Shown: positions 55,402-64,000 of the stretch, one piece after another | How the letters are laid out: the number at the start of each line of letters is the position of its first letter | Position numbering within the stretch: position 1 is the stretch's first letter | Origin: Bog-756 sp963741055 | GTDB taxonomy: Bacteria; Actinomycetota; Acidimicrobiia; Acidimicrobiales; RAAP-2 | NCBI GenBank assembly: GCA_963741055.1 | Contig: CAVUGU010000031.1 | Coordinates: forward strand, 1-64,000 | DNA: 64,000 nucleotides | Direction of reading: 5' to 3' | Translations under genes and position numbers: made by a program | Notes under the pieces: model-generated | What the model saw: only the letters and a program-made list of their open reading frames with translations | What the model was told of the DNA's origin: nothing | The model's database searches: none

Positions 55402-56697
55402 ATGAGCGACGTGACCACCGACTACGACGACATCGACTTCTTCCGCGGGAACGAGCTCGTCTCCGACCCCTATCCCTATTTCGACTGGCTGCGGGCCCAG
55501 TGTCCCGTCCACCGTGAGGCGCAGCACGGTGTCTACATGGTCACCGGCTACGAGGAGGCGTGCGCCGTCTACGCCGACACCGACTCGTTCTCGTCGTGCA
55601 ATTCGGTGAGTGGTCCGTTCCCCGGGTTTCCGGTCCCGCTCGAGGGCGACGACGTGAGCGAGGTCATCGAGGAACACCGCGACGAGCTGCCTTTCAGCGA
55701 CCAGATCACCACGATGGACCCGCCGAAGCATCGTGACCACCGGCATCTGCTCATGCGGCAGCTCACCCCGAAGCGGCTGAAGGAGAACGAGGAATTCGTG
55801 TGGCGACTCGCCGACCGGCAGATCGACGAGTGGGTCGATCGCGGTGAGTGCGAGTTCATCGGGGACTACGCCAACCCGTTCACCCTCTTCGTCATCGCCG
55901 ATCTCCTCGGCGTCCCAGAGGAGGAACATCAGGAATTCAGAGACGCGCTCGCACGGCGGCCTCGCGACAGCGCGGTCGGGAGCACGAAGGACATGCTCGC
56001 CCACAGCCCGCTCGAGTGGCTCTACGAGCGGTTCAGCCGGTACGTCGAGGATCGCCGGCGCGAGCCCCGCCAGGACGTGCTCACCACGTTGGCCACGACC
56101 ACCTTCCCCGACGGAACCTTGCCCGAGGTCATCGACGTGGTCCGGGTCGCCGCCAACCTGTTCGCCGCCGGGCAGGAGACCACCGTCCGGTTGCTCGGCG
56201 CCTCACTGCAGCTGATCGGTGAGCGCCCCGAGGTGCAGCAGCTCCTCCGCGAACGGCGCGACCTCGTCCCCGGTTTCGTCGAGGAGATGCTCCGCACCGA
56301 GTCGCCGGTGAAAGGTGACTTCCGCCTCGCGCGGCGACGGACCACCGTCGGCGGCGTGGACGTCCCGGCCGGTAGCACCCTGATGGTGCTCAACGGCGCC
56401 GCCAACCGCGATCCGCGTCGTTTCGAAGACGCCGAGACCTTCGAGCTCGAACGCGCCAACTCCCGCGAGCACCTCGCCTTCGGACGCGGACCGCACAGCT
56501 GCCCGGGCGGACCACTCGCCCGAATGGAGACGCGGGTGAGCATCGAGCGGCTCCTCGACCGTCTGGGGGAGATCCGCATCTCGGAGGAACACCACGGGCC
56601 GCCCGGTGCACGCCGCTACGAGCACATCCCGACCTACATCCTCCGTGGCCTCACTCGGCTCTATCTCGAGTTCGCCCCTGCCCAGCGCTCCGGGTGA
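55402..56697 (+). CDS. Cytochrome P450
   Basis: 431 aa, intact. I-helix NLFAAGQETTVRLLGASLQ, EEMLRTESPVKGDFRLARR (ExxR), and the heme loop LAFGRGPHSCPGGPLARME with the cysteine ligand. ATG 55402 has GAGAGGACCC upstream. Very similar over its whole length to the P450 at 59.0-60.3 kb (for example SFSSCNSV, FPVPLEGDDV, RQLTPKRLKENEEF), so the pair arose by duplication. It shares the Rieske operon and operator copy 4. The substrate is unknown; no redox partner is in the window. Confidence 0.93.
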   Translation: MSDVTTDYDDIDFFRGNELVSDPYPYFDWLRAQCPVHREAQHGVYMVTGYEEACAVYADTDSFSSCNSVSGPFPGFPVPLEGDDVSEVIEEHRDELPFSDQITTMDPPKHRDHRHLLMRQLTPKRLKENEEFVWRLADRQIDEWVDRGECEFIGDYANPFTLFVIADLLGVPEEEHQEFRDALARRPRDSAVGSTKDMLAHSPLEWLYERFSRYVEDRRREPRQDVLTTLATTTFPDGTLPEVIDVVRVAANLFAAGQETTVRLLGASLQLIGERPEVQQLLRERRDLVPGFVEEMLRTESPVKGDFRLARRRTTVGGVDVPAGSTLMVLNGAANRDPRRFEDAETFELERANSREHLAFGRGPHSCPGGPLARMETRVSIERLLDRLGEIRISEEHHGPPGARRYEHIPTYILRGLTRLYLEFAPAQRSG

Positions 56698-56712
56698 GCC
56701 GGGAAGGCAAGC

Positions 56713-57540
56713 TCACTCGGTGAACTCGGGCAGGATCTCCCGGGCGAACTGCTCCACCTGGTCTCTGCCCGCGTCGGGCCACCCACAGACCAGGTACCCA
56801 TAGCCGGCGTCGCGCCACTTTCCCGCGTGCTTGCGTGCGGTCTCGAGGTCGTCGAGCGAGAGCGAGCTCGCCCGCATGATCGACGAAGGACTGCGATCCG
56901 CTGCGCTCGCGAGCTCGTCGACCATCCGGTTGGTCTCCCGCAGCGAATTGGGGGTTCCCCACGAGTGCCAGACGTCCGCGTAACGGGCGACCAGCGGGAG
57001 GGTTCGCCGCGGACCACTGCCCCCGATCCAGATCGGCGGATGGGGCTGCTGGACCGGCACCGGCCTCATCTGCGCGTCGTGGAGCGACACGACCTTCCCC
57101 TCGTAGGACACGACCTCGCCGGTGAAGAGCCGGGTCATGACCTCGAGTGCGTCGTGGAGCAAGTCGAACCGCTCGGATGTCGGCGGGAACGGGATGCCGA
57201 GCTCGTTGTGTTCCTTGTCGAACCAGGCCGCGCCCAATGCGAGCTCGAGCCGCCCGTGCGAGGCATGGTCGACGGTGACCGCCTGGGCGGCAAGGACCGA
57301 CGGGTGCCGGTAGGTGACGCCGGTGACGAGCAACCCGAGCCGGATCCTCGAGGTCTGCCCGCTCAGCGCGGCGAGGGTGGTCATGCCCTCGAAGGTCTCT
57401 CCGGGCCCCGATCCGTACATGGGCTCGAAGTGGTCGAAGCCCCACGCTCCGTCGAAGCCGAGATCTTCGGCGAGCTGGACGCGGTCGACCAGCTCGTCCC
57501 ACGGCATACGTTGTTGTGCGACGTCGAGTCCGAAACGCAT
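56713..57540 (-). CDS. LLM-class F420-dependent oxidoreductase
   Basis: 275 aa. Luciferase-like monooxygenase fold: MRFGLDVAQQRMPWDELVDR, LAEDLGFDGAWGFDHFEPM, RIRLGLLVTGVTYRHPSVLA, TVDHASHGRLELALGAAWFD, and PIWIGGSGPRRTLPLVARYA. The N-terminal strand pattern fits the F420-using branch common in actinobacteria rather than FMN-using enzymes, but this is an inference. Last gene of the P450-SDR-TetR-LLM operon; convergent with the first P450. Confidence 0.87.
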   Translation of the reverse strand: MRFGLDVAQQRMPWDELVDRVQLAEDLGFDGAWGFDHFEPMYGSGPGETFEGMTTLAALSGQTSRIRLGLLVTGVTYRHPSVLAAQAVTVDHASHGRLELALGAAWFDKEHNELGIPFPPTSERFDLLHDALEVMTRLFTGEVVSYEGKVVSLHDAQMRPVPVQQPHPPIWIGGSGPRRTLPLVARYADVWHSWGTPNSLRETNRMVDELASAADRSPSSIMRASSLSLDDLETARKHAGKWRDAGYGYLVCGWPDAGRDQVEQFAREILPEFTE

Positions 57541-57580
57541 TGCCGCACCTTACGCGAGGACCGCCCGCGCTGCGCCGGGC

Positions 57581-58201
57581 CTATGCCTGCCGGGCTGACC
57601 GCGCGGCGCGTGCCGAACGCGGCCCCTCGAAGCGAGTGAGGAGATCCTCGACGAGTCGGACCGTTTCGTCGTGGCCGCTCGACATGCCGAGCGTTTCGCG
57701 TTCGATGACCAGGAAAGTGGAGATGCTGGTCATCAGCACGGCCAGGACGATCGGCGGAATCTGCCCGGCGTCGATCCCGTCGCGTTCGAGCACACCCTCG
57801 AGCCCGGCGAGCTGTTCGGCCCGGAACCGCTCCGCCGAGGCCGCGATCTCCGCCCGTATCGCCTTGCGGTGATTGGCCAGGGCCACGAACTCCATGGTCA
57901 GGGCGGTGCCGCGCGCGTCGCGGCTCAGGTCCCAGAGCGCCCACAGTGGCTGATCGGAGGCCAAGGCGCGGGCCTGACGTTCGAGCGCCTGCTCGGCGCC
58001 GCGACGGAAGAGCGCCAGGAACAGATCGTCCATCGTGCGGAAGTAGTAGTGGACGAGCTGGGGCTTCAGTCCGGCCTTCGCCGCGACGCGACGGGAGGTC
58101 ACCGCCGCGTAGCCCTCTTCGAGCATGACCTTCTCCGCGGCGTCGATCAGGGCTGCTCGGGTCTCGGACGTCTCGGTGCCGATGCGACGCCGCGTGGTCA
58201 C
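57581..58201 (-). CDS. TetR-family regulator
   Basis: 206 aa, intact. HTH region: TRAALIDAAEKVMLEEGYAA, VTSRRVAAKAGLKPQLVHYY, FRTMDDLFLALFRRGAEQAL. The C-terminal domain ends MSSGHDETVRLVEDLLTRFE. It is co-directional with the P450 and SDR upstream and the LLM oxidoreductase downstream. The dyad at 60315-60336 at the head of this operon is its likely binding site, which would make the operon self-regulated. Confidence 0.9.
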   Translation of the reverse strand: MTTRRRIGTETSETRAALIDAAEKVMLEEGYAAVTSRRVAAKAGLKPQLVHYYFRTMDDLFLALFRRGAEQALERQARALASDQPLWALWDLSRDARGTALTMEFVALANHRKAIRAEIAASAERFRAEQLAGLEGVLERDGIDAGQIPPIVLAVLMTSISTFLVIERETLGMSSGHDETVRLVEDLLTRFEGPRSARAARSARQA

Positions 58202-58261
58202 CCGGGCATCCTGGCCTCCGCGGTCGACAGCGCGTCGGAGGCGAAGGCAGAGAGGCAGGCC

Positions 58262-59010
58262 TCAGATGTACATCCCCCCGTTGACGCCGATCACCTGCCC
58301 GGTGATGTAAGCCCCATCCTCGGAGCAGAGGAACGAGCACGCAGCGGCGATGTCGTCGGGCGTCCCCGCGCGTCCGAGCGGGACCATCTTGCCCAGGATC
58401 TCGATGCTCGGGACGTTCCCTTCTGTCTCGCCCTTCCTGGCCATCGGAGTGTCGACGATGGTCGGCGGGATGGTGTTGACGGTGATGTTGTGGCCGGCGA
58501 GCTCGCGCGCCAGTGCCTTGGTCAACCCGATGACTCCGCCCTTCGACGCCACGTAGTGCGACATGTTGGGCGCGCCGGACTGCGCGCTCGAAGAGGAGAT
58601 GGTCACCATCCGACCCCAGTTGGCCGCGATCATGTCGGCGACCGCCAGCTGCAGGCAGGTGAAGGTCCCGGTCAGGTTCACCGCCAGGATCCGGTCCCAC
58701 TTCTCGGGCGTGACGTCGGCGACAGGATCGAAGGCCTCGATGCCTGCACTGGTGACGACGATGGTGATCGGGCCGAACTCGTCGCGGACCGAGGAGTACA
58801 CCTGCTCGAGCGCACTCGCGGTCGGCGACGTCGACCCCGTAGCCCGACGCGCGGATCGCCTTGCGCCGACAGCTCGGCGGCAGCCCCTCGCGCGGCGTCG
58901 CCATCGAGATCGAGGAGAGCCGTCGCGTGGCCGTCCGCCGCCAGCTTGCGGGCGATGCCGAGTCCGATGCCCGAAGCCGCACCCGTCACGACTGCCGCCC
59001 GTTCGCTCAC
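58262..59010 (-). CDS. Short-chain dehydrogenase/reductase, with two frame breaks
   Basis: About 248 aa. Cofactor motif AAVVTGAASGIGLGIARKLA and ATALLDLDGDAARGAAAEL (acidic residue for NAD). After steps of +1 at about 58860-58866 and 58811-58818 it continues SSVRDEFGPITIVVTSAGIE, the catalytic MVTISSSSAQSGAPNMSHYV with ASKGGVIGLTKALARELAG (Ser, Tyr, Lys), and ends VIGVNGGMYI. GTG 59010 overlaps the P450 stop (GTGA), so the two are coupled. Probably oxidises a hydroxyl group made by the P450 (inference). Confidence 0.85.
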
Positions 59011-60296
59011 TGCGACACCTCTGCCGGCGTGAACTCGATGTACAGCTTGTGGAGACCGCGGAGGACCCAGGTCGGCTCGTAGCTGAAGTGGCGATCACCG
59101 GGGGGTCCGTGGTGCTCCTCCGAGAGCCGGATGTCCCGCATCCGGTCGAGGATGCGCTCGACGCTGACCCGGCCTTCGACCCGTGCCAACGGGCCACCCG
59201 GACACGAATGGGCGCCGCGGCCGAAGGCCATGTGCACCTTCGCGTTCGGACGGTCGATACGGAACTCGGCCGGATCCTCGAACAGCCGGGGGTCGCGGTT
59301 TGCGGCGCCGTTCAACACCATCACCGGAGTGCCGGCCTCGATCTCCACTCCCCCGATGGAGGTCGACCGGCGGGCCAGGCGGAAGTCCGCCTTCACCGGG
59401 CTCTCGATTCGCAGCGCCTCCTCGATGAAGTTGGGGATTCGTTCGCGGTGGGCGCGCAGTTCGTCCTGGAGCTCCGGGTACTCGCAGAGGTACTTGAGCG
59501 CGACGGCGAGCAAGCGGGCGGTCGTCTCCTGGCCGGCGGCGAAGAGGAAGGTGGCCGTGCGCACGACGGCGGTCACCTCGGGCGTGGACCCGTCCGGGTA
59601 GGTCCCGAGGGCCAGGCTGGTCAGCACGTCGTTCTTCGGCTCGCGGCGGCGCTCCTCGATGTAGTTGGCGAAGTAGTCGTCGAGCCAGGCGAGCGCGTTG
59701 ATGCCCACTTGGTTCTGCTCGTCGCCGATCGCACCTGGTGAGCCGGAGAGCCCGAAGCCCTCTCGGAACCGCTGGTGTTCGGTTTCGGGGACCCCGAGCA
59801 CGTCGGCCACCGTCAGCATGGCGAACGGCTGCGAGTAAGCGGCGATGAACTCGCACTGGCCGTCGGCGACGAACTCGTCGATCTGGCGGTCGGCGAGCCG
59901 CCACATGAACGCCTCGTTCTCCTTCAGACGCTTGGGAGTGAGCAGACGCATGACGAGGGCTCGCTCACGGGTATGCGCCGGCGGGTCCATGGTCACCATG
60001 TGCTCGTTCATCGGCAGCTCGTCGCGGTGCCGATCGATGATCTCGCCGACGTCGTCGCCCTCGAGTGGCACCGGGAAGGTGGCGAAGGGTCCGATGACCG
60101 AGTTGCACGAGGAGAAGGTGCGATTGTCGAGGTAGACCGCCGACGCCTCCTCGTAGCCCGAGATGGCGACCACCCCGTGGCTCCCGGTATGGAGCACCGG
60201 GCACTTCGACCGCAGGTGGTCGAAGTAGGGGTACGGGTCCTCCAACAGGGACTCGTCCATAAAGAAATCCACCGAGTCGTAGTCGGCCACGGCCAC
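59007..60296 (-). CDS. Cytochrome P450
   Basis: 429 aa, intact. I-helix ATFLFAAGQETTARLLAVAL, EEALRIESPVKADFRLARRS, and heme loop MAFGRGAHSCPGGPLARVEG with the Cys ligand. It is a close paralogue of the P450 at 55.4 kb. First gene of a four-gene operon (P450-SDR-TetR-LLM). GTG 60296 gives VAVADYDSVDFFMDESLLE; the operator dyad is 19-40 bases upstream. Confidence 0.93.
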   Translation of the reverse strand: MAVADYDSVDFFMDESLLEDPYPYFDHLRSKCPVLHTGSHGVVAISGYEEASAVYLDNRTFSSCNSVIGPFATFPVPLEGDDVGEIIDRHRDELPMNEHMVTMDPPAHTRERALVMRLLTPKRLKENEAFMWRLADRQIDEFVADGQCEFIAAYSQPFAMLTVADVLGVPETEHQRFREGFGLSGSPGAIGDEQNQVGINALAWLDDYFANYIEERRREPKNDVLTSLALGTYPDGSTPEVTAVVRTATFLFAAGQETTARLLAVALKYLCEYPELQDELRAHRERIPNFIEEALRIESPVKADFRLARRSTSIGGVEIEAGTPVMVLNGAANRDPRLFEDPAEFRIDRPNAKVHMAFGRGAHSCPGGPLARVEGRVSVERILDRMRDIRLSEEHHGPPGDRHFSYEPTWVLRGLHKLYIEFTPAEVSQ

Positions 60297-60314
60297 TCCC
60301 TCCCGGACGCCGGA

Positions 60315-60336
60315 ATGCTGAGCAGTTGCTTAGCAT
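60315..60336. promoter_or_regulatory. 22-base dyad operator before the P450 operon
   Basis: Arms ATGCTGAGCA and TGCTTAGCAT around a two-base centre, pairing at nine of ten positions (ATGCT.AGCA / TGCT.AGCAT). It is unlike the TTGTACCGA motif of the rest of the island. It is well placed to block transcription of the operon that contains its own TetR gene. Confidence 0.62.
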
Positions 60337-60379
60337 CCCTTCCGGGGTGTCCGCCAACCCCCCTCTGGACCAGAGGTGC

Positions 60380-60919
60380 TCAGTCGGAGTGCTCCACCGC
60401 GGACGGCTGTTCGCGATCGGCCGCGGGGGGATCGGCATCTTCGGTCAGGCGCTCCAGATGGGCCAGACGGAGCTCGTGACTGGCGACCCAGTAGGCCACG
60501 TACATCGAGAAGATGGCAGCCGGGATCTCGAAGAAGATCGCCAAGACGATGGCCTCGGCCGTCGCACCCCTGCCACCGGCGGTGGTGATGTCGAACCAGG
60601 CGTCGACGATGAGGAGGGTTGCCGTCGCGGTGGCAGGCAGCTGCACACGCGGGTCCATGCGGAACGCCAGGTACGCGGTACGGGTGATCACGAACACGAG
60701 AAGGATGTCGAAGCCGACCCAGGCAGCCCGGTAGTGGGTGTCGAGATCGCGTTTGGGGAGAGTGATCGCGAGGTAGACGATCCACGGCATGAGGACGAGC
60801 GCTGCGGCCGCGTAGACCCACGCCAGCCGCCGGGCCCCCCGCCGAAGTCGCCAGAGCGCCGCCCGGTCTTCGCTCGGGTCGGGCACGCGATCCGCACCAG
60901 GACTCGTGCTCACCGGCAC
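60380..60919 (-). CDS. Small multi-pass membrane protein of unknown function
   Basis: About 179 aa. Four hydrophobic segments: RLAWVYAAAALVLMPWIVYL, AAWVGFDILLVFVITRTAYL, LPATATATLLIVDAWFDI and AIVLAIFFEIPAAIFSMYVA, with an acidic C-terminal tail. The repeated DxxxxxR/D pattern in the second and third helices (FDILLV, DAWFDITTAGGRG) is conserved-looking, but I do not recognise the family. GTG 60919 or 60913 is the start. It lies just downstream of ppk on the same strand, and may be co-transcribed with it. Confidence 0.72.
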   Translation of the reverse strand: MPVSTSPGADRVPDPSEDRAALWRLRRGARRLAWVYAAAALVLMPWIVYLAITLPKRDLDTHYRAAWVGFDILLVFVITRTAYLAFRMDPRVQLPATATATLLIVDAWFDITTAGGRGATAEAIVLAIFFEIPAAIFSMYVAYWVASHELRLAHLERLTEDADPPAADREQPSAVEHSD

Positions 60920-60940
60920 CAGCCTATGGGCGGCTCCTCC

Positions 60941-63119
60941 TTACCGGTTCGTCACCTCGGAGGCGCCGTCGGCCGCGACAGCGATCGAGCGTCCCGGCCG
61001 CCGGCCGTCGTCGTAGACCACGCTCCGAGCGAGGGCGAGCCGTTCCAGCGCAGTCTGGGTGGCGATGCCCTTGACGGTCGGGACCCGGTGCCAGTTGCCG
61101 TCCGAATCGAGCGACCACGACTGCATGTCGTCGGCGAGGTTGAGCGCGAGGACCTCTTCGAGCTGGGCGATCGCACTCGGGTCCGAGACCGGGATCATCG
61201 CCTCGACCCGACGGTCGAGGTTCCGCCGGCGAAGGTCCGCCGAGCCGATGTAGTAGCTGGAGGCGCGTCCGGCCGCGCCGCCGAAGCGGAGGATGCGCGA
61301 GTGCTCGAGGAAACGGCCGACGATCGAGCGCACCTTGATCGTCTCGGAGAGGTCGGGAACGCCGGGGCGCAGGCAGCAGATCCCGCGGATGATCAGATCG
61401 ATGGGGACCCCGGCCTTCGAGGCGCGGTAGAGCGCGTCCATGACCGCGACGTCGTCGAGGCCGTTGACCTTGATCACGATGCGCCCGTCGGGACCCGCGT
61501 CGGCCTCGCGGTCGATGCACTCGATCACCCGATCGCGGATCCCTCCCGGAGAGGTGACCAGCTGCTGGTAGAGGGGCGGCTGGCTGAAGCCGGTGATGTA
61601 GTTGAAGAAACGGGTCACGTCCACGCCGAGGTCGACCCGCGACGAGAGCACGCCGAGATCCTCGTACATGCGCGCGGTCTTCGGGTTGTAATTGCCGGTG
61701 CCTACGTGGCAGTAGAGACGGACCGCGTCGCCGTCCTGGCGGACGACGAGGGTGGTCTTCGCGTGGGTCTTGAGGCCCATCAGGCCGTAGATCACGTGAG
61801 CGCCCGCCTCTTCCAGCGCTCTCGCCCACCCGATGTTCGCCTCCTCGTCGAAGCGGGCGGTGACCTCGACCAGGACGGCTACCTGCTTTCCGTGCTCCGC
61901 GGCTCGCACCAGTGCGGCGACGATCGGGCTGTCACCGGAAGTCCGGTAGAGGCACTGCTTGATGGCGAGGACGTGCGGATCGTCGGCCGCCTCGTTCAGC
62001 AGCTCCTCCACCGACGCCGAAAAGGAGTCGTAAGGATGGTGGACGAGGACGTCCTGGCGATCGAGCACCGCGAAGATGTCGGAGTCCTCTTCGCGCTCCA
62101 CGGTGGTGAGCGGGGGTGGGACGAGCGGGGTCCAGGGTTGGTCGTGGAGGTCGGGGCGGTTCAGGTCGTAGACGGTCCAGAGACAGTCGAGACCGAGTGG
62201 GCCGGCGAACTCGTAGACGTCGTCGATGCTCAGCCCGAGCTCCTCGGTCGAGACGCGGGACCGGGGCGTCCGAGGTGCGGGAGTCGACCTCGAGGCGGAC
62301 GACCGGAAGGAAGCGGCGACGGCGCAGCTCCTCCTGCAGTGCGAGGAGGAGATCGTCGGCCGCGTCATCGTCGAGTGCGAGGTCGGCGTCACGGGTGACC
62401 CGGAAGACGCAGGGATCGCCGACGTCCATACCGGGGAAGAGCTCGTCGAGGAACGGGATCAGGACCTGCTCGAGGGGGATGAATCGATCGCCCTCGGGCA
62501 GGCGCAGCAGCCGATCGACATTCGGTGGGACCTTCACCCGCGCGAAGCGCGACGAGCCGTCCGCCCGGCTGCGCACCTCGACTCCCACGTTGAGAGAGAG
62601 GTTGGAGATGTAGGGGAAGGGGTGACTCGGGTCGACGGTCAAGGGGGTCACCACCGGCAAAATGAGCCGGTCGAACACCTCGTGCAGGTAGGTGCGGTCG
62701 CGAGGACCGAGGTCCGCCCAATTGGAGAGCTCGATCCCCTTGGCGGCGAGCGCGGGGACGATCTCGTCGAGAAGCAGGTGCTCCTGGCGGCCGACCATCC
62801 GGTCGAGCGACGAGCGAACGTCGCGGAGCAGTTCGTCGGGGCGGCTTCCATTGAGGCCGAGGGTCTTGATGCCGGCTACGACCTGGCGACGGAGACCGGC
62901 TACCTGCACCTGGAAGAACTCGTCGATGCGCTCGCTGAACAGGATCAGGAACTTGACCCGTTCGAGCAGGGGGATCGCCGGGTCGGCGACCAGGTCGAGC
63001 AAGCGGTCGTTGAAGTCGAGATCCGAGAGCTGGCGGGCGAAGAACCGGGCCTCCGGCGCCTCCTCGGCCGTGCCTCGGTGGTTCGCTCGGCGTCGACGAT
63101 CATCGGCCAACGATACCAA
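60941..63119 (-). CDS. ppk: Polyphosphate kinase 1, one frame break
   Basis: About 725 aa. Makes polyphosphate from ATP. N-terminal domain: ARFFARQLSDLDFNDRLLDL, LLERVKFLILFSERIDEFFQ. Middle: PVVTPLTVDPSHPFPYISNL. Catalytic domain: AIKQCLYRTSGDSPIVAALV, GLMGLKTHAKTTLVVRQDGD (His) and the phosphorylated-His motif LYCHVGTGNYNPKTARMYED. A +1 step at about 62258-62266 joins LEVDSR to VSTEELGLSIDDVYEF. The start codon is TTG 63119 or 63110. It is divergent from the pyrophosphatase gene, and the two together set the phosphate balance. Confidence 0.92.
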
Positions 63120-63236
63120 CCGGCCCCATCGCGAACTCCGGCGACCTCGCCCCTTTCGGCCTGGTCCGGTGCGTCGCCAGCCCCGGCTCGAGGGCAGGTC
63201 AGAATGGCAAGGTCACCCAGACGAAAGGCGCGGTCC

Positions 63237-63740
63237 GTGGAATCAGAACGCACCATCGAGGTCATCGTCGAGATCCCACGGGGGAGCCGCAACAAATACG
63301 AGTACGACCACGAGCGGCACCTGATCCGATTGGACCGCCGGCTCTTCTCGGCGACGGTGTACCCGGCCGACTACGGGTTCATCGTCGACACGCTGGGCGA
63401 GGACGGCGACCCCCTCGACGCCCTGGTCCTGCTCGACGAGCCGACCTTTCCGGGCTGCCTGGTGAAATGCAAGCCGCTCGGAGTCTTTTGGATGACCGAC
63501 GAGAAAGGGCCCGACGCCAAGATCATCACGGTCGCGTGCGGAGACCCGATGTGGGAGTCCATGTCGGACTTGAGCGAGCTCCCCGCGCTCCTCACTTCGG
63601 AGATCGCCCACTTCTTCGACGTCTACAAGGACCTCGAGCCCGGGAAGGGGACGACGGTGCGGGGTTTCGAGGGTGTGGAACCGGCCTGGGAGGAGATCGA
63701 ACGCTCGCGTGAGCGTGCGAGCGCAGCAGGAGCGGTGTGA
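63237..63740 (+). CDS. ppa: Inorganic pyrophosphatase
   Basis: 167 aa, family I size. Features: IEVIVEIPRGSRNKYEYDHE, VYPADYGFIVDTLGEDGDPL, the signature DPLDALVLL (Asp ligands), and VYKDLEPGKGTTVRGFEG. Hydrolyses PPi made in biosynthesis. GTG 63237 is chosen because ACGAAAGGCG lies upstream and homology begins at IEVIVE. Divergent from ppk. Confidence 0.93.
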   Translation: MESERTIEVIVEIPRGSRNKYEYDHERHLIRLDRRLFSATVYPADYGFIVDTLGEDGDPLDALVLLDEPTFPGCLVKCKPLGVFWMTDEKGPDAKIITVACGDPMWESMSDLSELPALLTSEIAHFFDVYKDLEPGKGTTVRGFEGVEPAWEEIERSRERASAAGAV

Positions 63741-63776
63741 GTCGGCGGGCGTCCGCGGTCTCTCCGGTACTGCTCG

Positions 63777-64000
63777 CTACTCCTCCTCTTCGTCCTCCAG
63801 CTCCTCGTCGAGGTCGATGCCGAGCGCGAAGGCCAGCTCGGCCGCGGCAGACACGATCCGGATGTTTCCGAGAGTGGGATTGAGCGCGACCAGGAGTCCG
63901 AGGATCTCCTCGGGGGTGACGCCGACCTCGAGCGCGAACTCGACCTGGAAGACGTAGGAGGCCGGTGCTGCATCCGCAGCGATCAGAGCTGCGATGTTGG
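63777..64000 (-). CDS. Carboxymuconolactone-decarboxylase-like small protein (5' end beyond window)
   Basis: At least 73 aa visible. It reads NIAALIAADAAPASYVFQVE, then GVTPEEILGLLVALNPTLGN, IRIVSAAAELAFALGIDLD and an acidic tail LEDEEEE. The TPEEILGLLVAL helix and AxxLAxALG are typical of CMD-like proteins of actinobacteria. The CxxC pair of active AhpD-type members is not in the visible part. The start lies past position 64000. Confidence 0.65.
   Translation of the reverse strand, partial: NIAALIAADAAPASYVFQVEFALEVGVTPEEILGLLVALNPTLGNIRIVSAAAELAFALGIDLDEELEDEEEE

Overview
The window is about 64 kb of GC-rich DNA from an actinobacterium. Support comes from a WhiB protein, a GlnR-like regulator beside two glutamine synthetases, F420-type LLM and mycobacterial-style lipid/terpenoid catabolic genes, many GTG/TTG starts, and two gene orders known from Mycobacterium (permease/ceoB/ceoC/OB-fold, and whiB4 with a pair of ArsA-type ATPases). 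A non-mycobacterial lineage such as Acidimicrobiia is my best guess, by inference only. There is one tRNA (Pro, CGG anticodon). I saw no rRNA, CRISPR array, phage or insertion sequence.

Layout. 0-5 kb: OB-fold protein, APC permease, two TrkA-type K+ channel regulators, a HAD phosphatase. 5-9 kb: a SigB-like sigma factor, a ferritin-like protein and glutamine-dependent NAD synthetase. 9-12.4 kb: a nitrogen block, glnII-glnA-glnR. 12.4-18.2 kb: RidA, a short molybdo-hydroxylase/2Fe-2S fusion, an A-type Fe-S carrier, Mrp, NUDIX, alpha/beta hydrolase. 18.4-21 kb: an envelope disulfide cassette, DUF929-VKOR-DUF929. 21-25 kb: whiB4-like, two ArsA/GET3-like ATPases, a receiver-domain protein, a CBS protein, tRNA-Pro. 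25.8-34.2 kb: cell-surface genes (secreted protein, lipoprotein propeller, two large polytopic membrane proteins, a sortase, a pentapeptide/Fn3 protein). 34-37 kb: small housekeeping genes. 36.8-60.3 kb: a large catabolic island with two CoA ligases, enoyl-CoA hydratase, acyl-CoA dehydrogenase, phosphotriesterase-like and amidohydrolase-like enzymes, cyclase, BVMO, Rieske oxygenase, two P450s, LLM oxidoreductase, four SDRs, a fused E1 dehydrogenase and two TetR regulators. 60.4-64 kb: a membrane protein, polyphosphate kinase, pyrophosphatase and an edge-truncated CMD-like protein.

How it works together. Four of the divergent promoter regions in the catabolic island each carry one copy of the same motif, TTGTACCGAYCRGT. 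This suggests one TetR regulator (probably the one at 43.5 kb) controls the ligase, SDR, E1, amidohydrolase/acyl-CoA dehydrogenase, cyclase, BVMO and Rieske/P450 units. A second, unrelated dyad lies before the P450-SDR-TetR-LLM operon at 60.3 kb. The substrate cannot be named from the sequence.

Quality caution. About 21 genes are broken by roughly 30 single-base frame changes, and almost all are in the +1 direction (one extra base). The encoded proteins are otherwise well conserved and continuous, so I treat these as probable insertion errors in the assembly, annotate each as one gene, and mark the break positions.
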